From: Topomyia yanbarensis
Taxonomy: Eukaryota; Arthropoda; Insecta; Diptera; Culicidae
Assembly: GCF_030247195.1 (NCBI RefSeq)
Contig: NC_080671.1
Coordinates: forward strand, 199,285,125-199,349,124
Reading direction: 5' to 3'
DNA length: 64,000 bases
Under the pieces are notes generated by a model that worked only from the letters and a program-made list of their open reading frames with translations, ran no database searches and was not told the origin of the DNA. Shown one piece after another: positions 59,236 through 64,000 of the stretch. Every line of letters begins with the position of its first letter. The first letter of the stretch is position 1. The translations under genes were made by a program, and so were the position numbers.

Positions 59236-60001
59236 TAAATGAACAAGAATTCATTTTTATTAATTAAAGTAGCAACACTGTTCGGAAAATTTCGGCAGAA
59301 GCAAATGAGCGAAAAGAAGAACGTCCAAGGAAAAATAAGCCGATTGTCGCGAGTTGTCTTAGGTTATAACGTTCTCTATTCGTTACGCGCATTTTTATAT
59401 TTGAACAATGTCGGATTCGTCCCAATCTCCGTTCGAAGGATTTTCAGAATCGGAATCAAAGTATGTGCCTTCTGATAACATTGATTCCTCGGAAAGTTCT
59501 GATTGTAATTTGATGTTGGAAGTTCGTGAATGCCGTAATATTCAAGATGGTAATACGTTCATGCTCCAATAAATTTTCCAATACAACTTAGTTCCAGCTT
59601 TTCAATTACAACTTAATTTCAGCCAATCATTAGAAATCCGCCGGGAATGTGAAAGACTCCGACATTATCCGAACCAAACATTGCATTTGATCGTGTTTCA
59701 CACACTGACGGTAAGCTTTACATACAAAGCAAACACCTTTTTATTGATTAAAATCGTTTTAAATTTGGCTTAGACGCTATTCACCCACTAAGCCAGAAGC
59801 ACAGTCATAGGGAATCCAGCTGGAGAATGAACAAGGCTAGACAAGCTAGGACATCTGACAAAGAGTTCTCACGTTCACAAGCACACCTGTTGCGTGCTAA
59901 AGTTTTTACGAAGGAGAATGCGTGTGTAAACGTAAATGCCATTCTAAATTTTCGATTGACCAACGGAAAAAAAATTTCAGCGCCGTTTGGAGTTTCAACG
60001 C
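59236..60001. other. unassigned segment with a possible small exon
   Basis: Follows the retroposon's right target duplication. It contains the candidate exon at 59408 and, near the end, gcgccgtttggagtttcaac, whose gccgtttggagt word is repeated at the duplication joint. Confidence 0.4.
59408..59572 (+). CDS. possible short acidic, Ser-rich N-terminal coding segment
   Basis: ATG at 59408 opens 54 codons ending TAA at 59572. The first 45 or so residues are Ser/Glu/Asp-rich (MSDSSQSPFEGFSESESKYV start), a style seen at the N-termini of some transposases (for example piggyBac type) and nuclear proteins. A gtaata donor at 59549 and a pyrimidine-poor tttcag at about 59623 could mark an intron, but the join I tried hits a stop quickly. 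I do not recognise a family. It lies inside the tandem duplication unit and may have a second copy beyond the window. Confidence 0.2.
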   Translation: MSDSSQSPFEGFSESESKYVPSDNIDSSESSDCNLMLEVRECRNIQDGNTFMLQ

Positions 60002-60380
60002 CGTTTGGAGTACCCGAGAAGTAGATTCTCCAAGTATCAGGTGTAACGGATTCTACTTCTCCGTATTGCGACATGCATTTTGCAATTGGCTCAGGAGGGG
60101 TACGAGGTGATAGGTCATATAACCTTACATCTATATAATCATTCTCAATATATACGGGAATCTTCTTCAAAACGAAACGCTCGGCTTGTGCTAACGTGTT
60201 GAATGATATTAACACTGCATTACGAAGATGATGATACTGAAGGTACAAGACTTCCGCAAGCCAAATTTGCGTTTTACCTTCATTAAAACTCGGTTGTTTT
60301 GAACAAAATTTAAAGTCAACGACCGCAGCGTTTGGGTCGGAGTAGAGCTTTTTCGTTAACTTTACTCATGATGACAAGAA
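60002..60380 (-). pseudogene. truncated copy of the gag-only element's 5' part
   Basis: Duplicate of 55062-55440. The minus frame 60248-59805 is identical to the first copy up to SGTPNGV, then diverges into unrelated sequence at the duplication joint. The CCHC knuckle and C-terminus are therefore absent here. Confidence 0.7.
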
Positions 60381-60928
60381 TAATCCGATGTTTCCTTTTG
60401 AGGGCACTCGATGGGAATCCACAAAATGGTGCTGGACCGATAAAATTAGTGGAAGACCCTCTTCTTGCTAGCTCATCGGCTTTTTCGTTTCCTGCAATGA
60501 CCTGGAACCAAGTATAAATTAGCATGATTTTTCTCCACCAATTGTCGGATTGCAAGAATACACTCCCATACTAGTTTTGAGCGGCACGTAGGAGCACTTA
60601 ATGCCTCGAGCGCAGCCTGACTATCTGAGAAAATGCAGATATTTGCATACCGGTATTCTCTATTCAGACATATGGAAGTGCATTCTAGAACGGCATATAT
60701 TTCTGCTTAAAACAGTGTCGGCCAGTATCCCATGGAGATACTAGCGTTTATTCCTGGTTCTATTATACCAGATCCTGTCAAATAATTCATTTTTGACCCA
60801 TCTGTGAAGAAAATTACTGAGCCTGGGCGGAGACTAGGGCCACTTTGTTCCCAGGTTGTCCGTTTCGGCTCCATAATTGAAGTGCAAGAGCGGCCCAAGG
60901 CAAAAAATATCAAAAGTGGATTAATCAC
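60360..60928 (-). pseudogene. second copy of the I-like RNase H remnant
   Basis: Same sequence as 55420-55988, offset 4940, with the same DGSK, SDSQAAL and GNEKADELARRG words and the same frame breaks. The lesions therefore predate the duplication. Confidence 0.75.
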
Positions 60929-61646
60929 AAATTATTATATGTTATTATGTAATGAATGCAATGACACCGACTTCTGATCAAAAAACTTATTTTGAAAAAC
61001 ATATTGTTTAGCTTACGATTTTTTTTCAAAAATTTAAAAGGAAGAGCCGCCCAAGTCGATTTGGGCCGTTTTTCCTTTTAGCTCTGGTGAGAGATAAGTA
61101 ATCTTACATTACATGGTTATAAAAGTTTTTTTTTTAATTTTTTCTGCAGAAATAATCGTTTTTATTGCATAACGGGTTTTACATATACAATACTTAATGG
61201 TTTGATGGTCCATAATGTCAAACTTTACAGTTAAACCTAAAACAAGACGTGACAATAGGGGGGAGTTTTGTTCCAATTTTACGTCAGAATCTACCAGCTG
61301 CTGATTAGTTTATTCTACCAACTTGCACCATAGGAAATGTTACTGCAGGGATAGTGAAATGAAGTTTAGTAGTGTTGCTATATTTATAGGAAAGTATAGT
61401 CATTACTTTCGACAAATAAAATAATTGTCGTCAAATGAACAAAAATATTCAAATCGAACAGAGAGTGTGCGGCAAGTATTTACCATGTCATGATTAACTT
61501 CAACAATAATAAGAAAACAACCAATCCATGATCTAAAAATTTCAGAAAATGGCTTCATCAAACCATTCTAGACACTCATGACACGGAAAAACGGTGCTCT
61601 TCATCAATATAGTGGAATAAAGTTACAAAATATTGCAGACATAAAT

Positions 61647-64000
61647 CCCTCGGCATGATACTGTACCTTGATGTGGTCCGGGGGCTTTTCCACCAAAGCA
61701 GTATTACAGTGATTATATCACATAAACTTGGGATACGATTATTTTCTTTTTAGTTAAGCTACATTGTGATCAATTTTAGTACTTAACTTGGCGACCTTTA
61801 TTATCCACTGCTATGGTCAAATAATATACAATGTGGGTTTAGGGCCCAATTCTCTCTGCAGGCACCTCATTCCAAACGTACAAACGTGGTCTACGCGATA
61901 ACACAAACCTGGTCACAAATACGAACGCCCGCGATCTCGCCAATATTCAAACACCCCGATTGATTAGGTGAACGTTGGAACCTAAGAACCTAAGCTCGCG
62001 CAATCATGAATCGGTCACGTCCGGAAGTCTCCGCCCTTGATCATAGCAGCCCAAATGCATGCCTTTAGTTGGACCAATAGAAATAAAAACTAGACAAGAC
62101 GTCCATGTGCGATCGTCGGAGAATACGCGAACATGCGAATGGCCACACGCTTATAAAAATAATGTGTCCACGCGAAGTTACATACTAGCACACGCGACAA
62201 AAACGTCCACATACAAACGCTCGAGTCCTTCTCGATCATCCACGCACGACTACACCCACGATCTCGTAAAAAGTATAACACCCTGGTGACTAAGTGAATG
62301 GTTTAGCACTTATAAATTAACAATCCCGGTCTCGAGAGTGAACCTCCAAATGCCCGTGTTCCCGCGAAACTACATAAAAATCGAATGCAAAGTCACATAC
62401 ACGCGACAAAACAAAATATCAAAATGCTTGAGCCCTTCGCGACCATCCACGCAACCCATACTCGCGCTCTTCCAGACATTATAACATCCCGGTGATAATA
62501 TGAACGTCTCGGCACTTGTAATCACTCAAACGCAGTCTCAAGCGTGAACCTACAGTCCCCCGCACTCGCGCATTCATGAATCGTTCGCGTCCGGAAGTCT
62601 CTATCCCCGATTCCAGAAGTCTAGGTCCATGCCTTAATTAAATCAATTAGCTCTACAGTTCCAGTAGGACAACTCTCGAAAAAATCGGCATATTATTAAT
62701 ACTCAATAACAATACTAACTCTTCTCTTTATTTTATTTTTTTTATTTATTTTCGGTCTCATGCGTTATTTTCTTGTGATGACCTTTTTGAGCTCATACAT
62801 CCAAGAAGAGCAACATTGCTGCCAACAATGATTCTTCTCTGCCATCGGACGTCGCCAGGTTTTAGAACAATGGATATGTATTCTCATACTCGATGGTATC
62901 AGATAAGTAGGAACGATCAACAAACTGCAAGTAGTATATTACACATTTCTTGTTTTGAAGTATAAAATATTCGTATTAAAATATTATTTACAGGCTCTAC
63001 ACATATCTCAACACACACAAATACACAAATGCTTGACAGGTGACTGGGCCAAGTGCATTCACTCGTAGGATCTATCATTTCGATGATCGCCTCGATTCTA
63101 CGAAACCAGTGCACAAGTAAGCTGACATAAGCTAGTCTCATCTGGTGAATGCATGTAACCTGGAAACCCCAGACACGACAGGACGAGACGGACAGACTGG
63201 ACTCGACGGGGCCTAGTTCAGAGTTTTTGAGCATTGTTCAATGCACGGTTATTGACCTAAAAAAAGAAACATTCGGCATGTTATTTTTCCTTTTATTACT
63301 GTATCTTGAGTTGGGTTCATACTGATATTCACTAGCACAGTCAATTGCATATTCTCCCATATACATTCACATCCAAAACGTGCAAACGCCCCTTACTTTC
63401 GCGATAACACAAACCTGGTCAAAAACGCGAACTTACATTACAATTTCAATCATCCACATACACCTACGCTCGCAATTTCGCCAACACCCCTTTACTTAAG
63501 TGAACTTTTCAGCACCTATAACTTTACAACCGCGGTCTCAAGCACCCACCACTCGCGCGATCATAGACCGGCTACGTTCGGAATTCTCTACTCTCGATCA
63601 GCCTAGACTCATGCCTTCAGTTGGACCGATCGGGAAAGATGCTCATATTCACTAGACAACACGTTTCTCTACCAAACACTGAAAATTAATTATTAGATTC
63701 ACGGTCCGCGCGCGTTCGTTCGAGAATATACGTGAATGTGCGAATGGCAACACGGATCTAAAACCGGATTTATGCACGCAAAGTTGGAGACACGCTGGCA
63801 TTCATATGCTCGAGCCTTTAGCGATCACACTATTACACAATTAGTAAACGCCCACGCTAACCCAGACAGATATGCACTCCTGGACTCGAACGCTAAAAAC
63901 CACACCTTCCACGCATACACCACCCAGGACTGAACATTAGATTCATACATACAAAGCAACAAGTAATAATTACAGGTATTCGACTGGCAACCGGGGGAAG
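61647..64000 (+). mobile_element. second copy of the 2.5-kb retroposon, cut by the window end
   Basis: Offset 4938-4939 from 56708 and nearly identical. It carries the same left target sequence (atattgcagacataaat at 61630-61646), so it arose by segmental duplication, not by a second insertion. Confidence 0.85.

Larger units (their letters stand above)
55062..60001 (+). repeat. tandem duplication, unit 1 (about 4.94 kb)
   Basis: From gccgtttggagtacccgag at about 55062 the sequence repeats from 60002 onward at a period of 4940, drifting to 4938 through two one-base changes in poly-T runs. It is otherwise nearly identical. Unit 1 holds part of the gag copy, the RNase H remnant, the 2.5-kb retroposon and 59236-60001. 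Confidence 0.95.
60002..64000 (+). repeat. tandem duplication, unit 2 (continues past the window end)
   Basis: Nearly identical to 55062-59062. Differences seen: two one-base poly-T changes, one C/T at about 61663 and one T/C at about 63861. It starts at a gccgtttggagt direct repeat (59981-59992 and 60000-60011). Confidence 0.95.

Noticed and set aside
61647..64000. Independent second insertion of the 2.5-kb retroposon
   Set aside because: Its left target sequence and flanks are the same as the first copy's, so it came with the tandem duplication.

Overview
The window looks like mosquito (Culicidae, probably culicine) nuclear DNA from a transposon-dense, gene-poor region. Evidence: a repeat with the ends gcctttctcatatagaaagg and gagaaaggcacaattgcacc, familiar from culicine genomes; DD37E Tc1/mariner transposase remnants; several non-LTR retrotransposon clades; numerous MITEs; and no operons, prokaryotic genes, rRNA or tRNA. 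The species call rests on pattern recognition and was not checked by a search. No complete host gene could be identified. Two short reading frames (20895-21015 and 59408-59572) are the best candidates for host exons.

Layout. 1-9.3 kb: two inverted-repeat elements (1116-1321, 1448-2275), old repeat copies, a pol fragment (5438-5843), a 1.1-kb CCCGATCAGAAA element (6504-7630) and a reverse transcriptase remnant (7636-7960). 9.3-15.4 kb: mostly single-copy-looking DNA, one MITE and a 1.5-kb decayed pol (12460-13923). 15475-19762: a TTAA-flanked element carrying three other elements. 20-28 kb: largely single-copy-looking DNA with a candidate signal-peptide exon, an inverted triplication at 24205-24555, a mariner remnant and two well-bounded MITEs. 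28288-33960: a 5.7-kb CR1/Jockey-group LINE on the minus strand, with its endonuclease split by a roughly 1.4-kb insertion. 35.6-43.6 kb: Tc1/mariner remnants, a gag fragment and a second LINE pol fragment; one DD37E transposase is split by a 2.1-kb TA-flanked element, and removing that element restores the reading frame. 44-47.5 kb: a modular dispersed repeat, then a second copy of that TA-flanked element on the other strand, split by a 1.65-kb near-palindromic element with an 8-bp target duplication. 50227-52722: another TA-flanked element hosting a tandem array of dispersed-repeat units. 53.5-64 kb: remnants of an I-like LINE, a gag-only insertion inside it, and a 2.5-kb non-coding retroposon with 17-bp target duplications. 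Most of this last block is present twice in a nearly identical direct tandem duplication (period about 4.94 kb) that runs off the window end.

How it fits together. The genes do not form a pathway; what can be read is an insertion history. LINEs and mariners landed first and decayed. TA-flanked G-rich elements, hAT-like elements and MITEs then inserted into them. The tandem duplication and the inverted triplication are among the youngest events, because their copies are almost identical. Every transposon protein seen here is broken by stops, frameshifts, insertions or lost catalytic residues.
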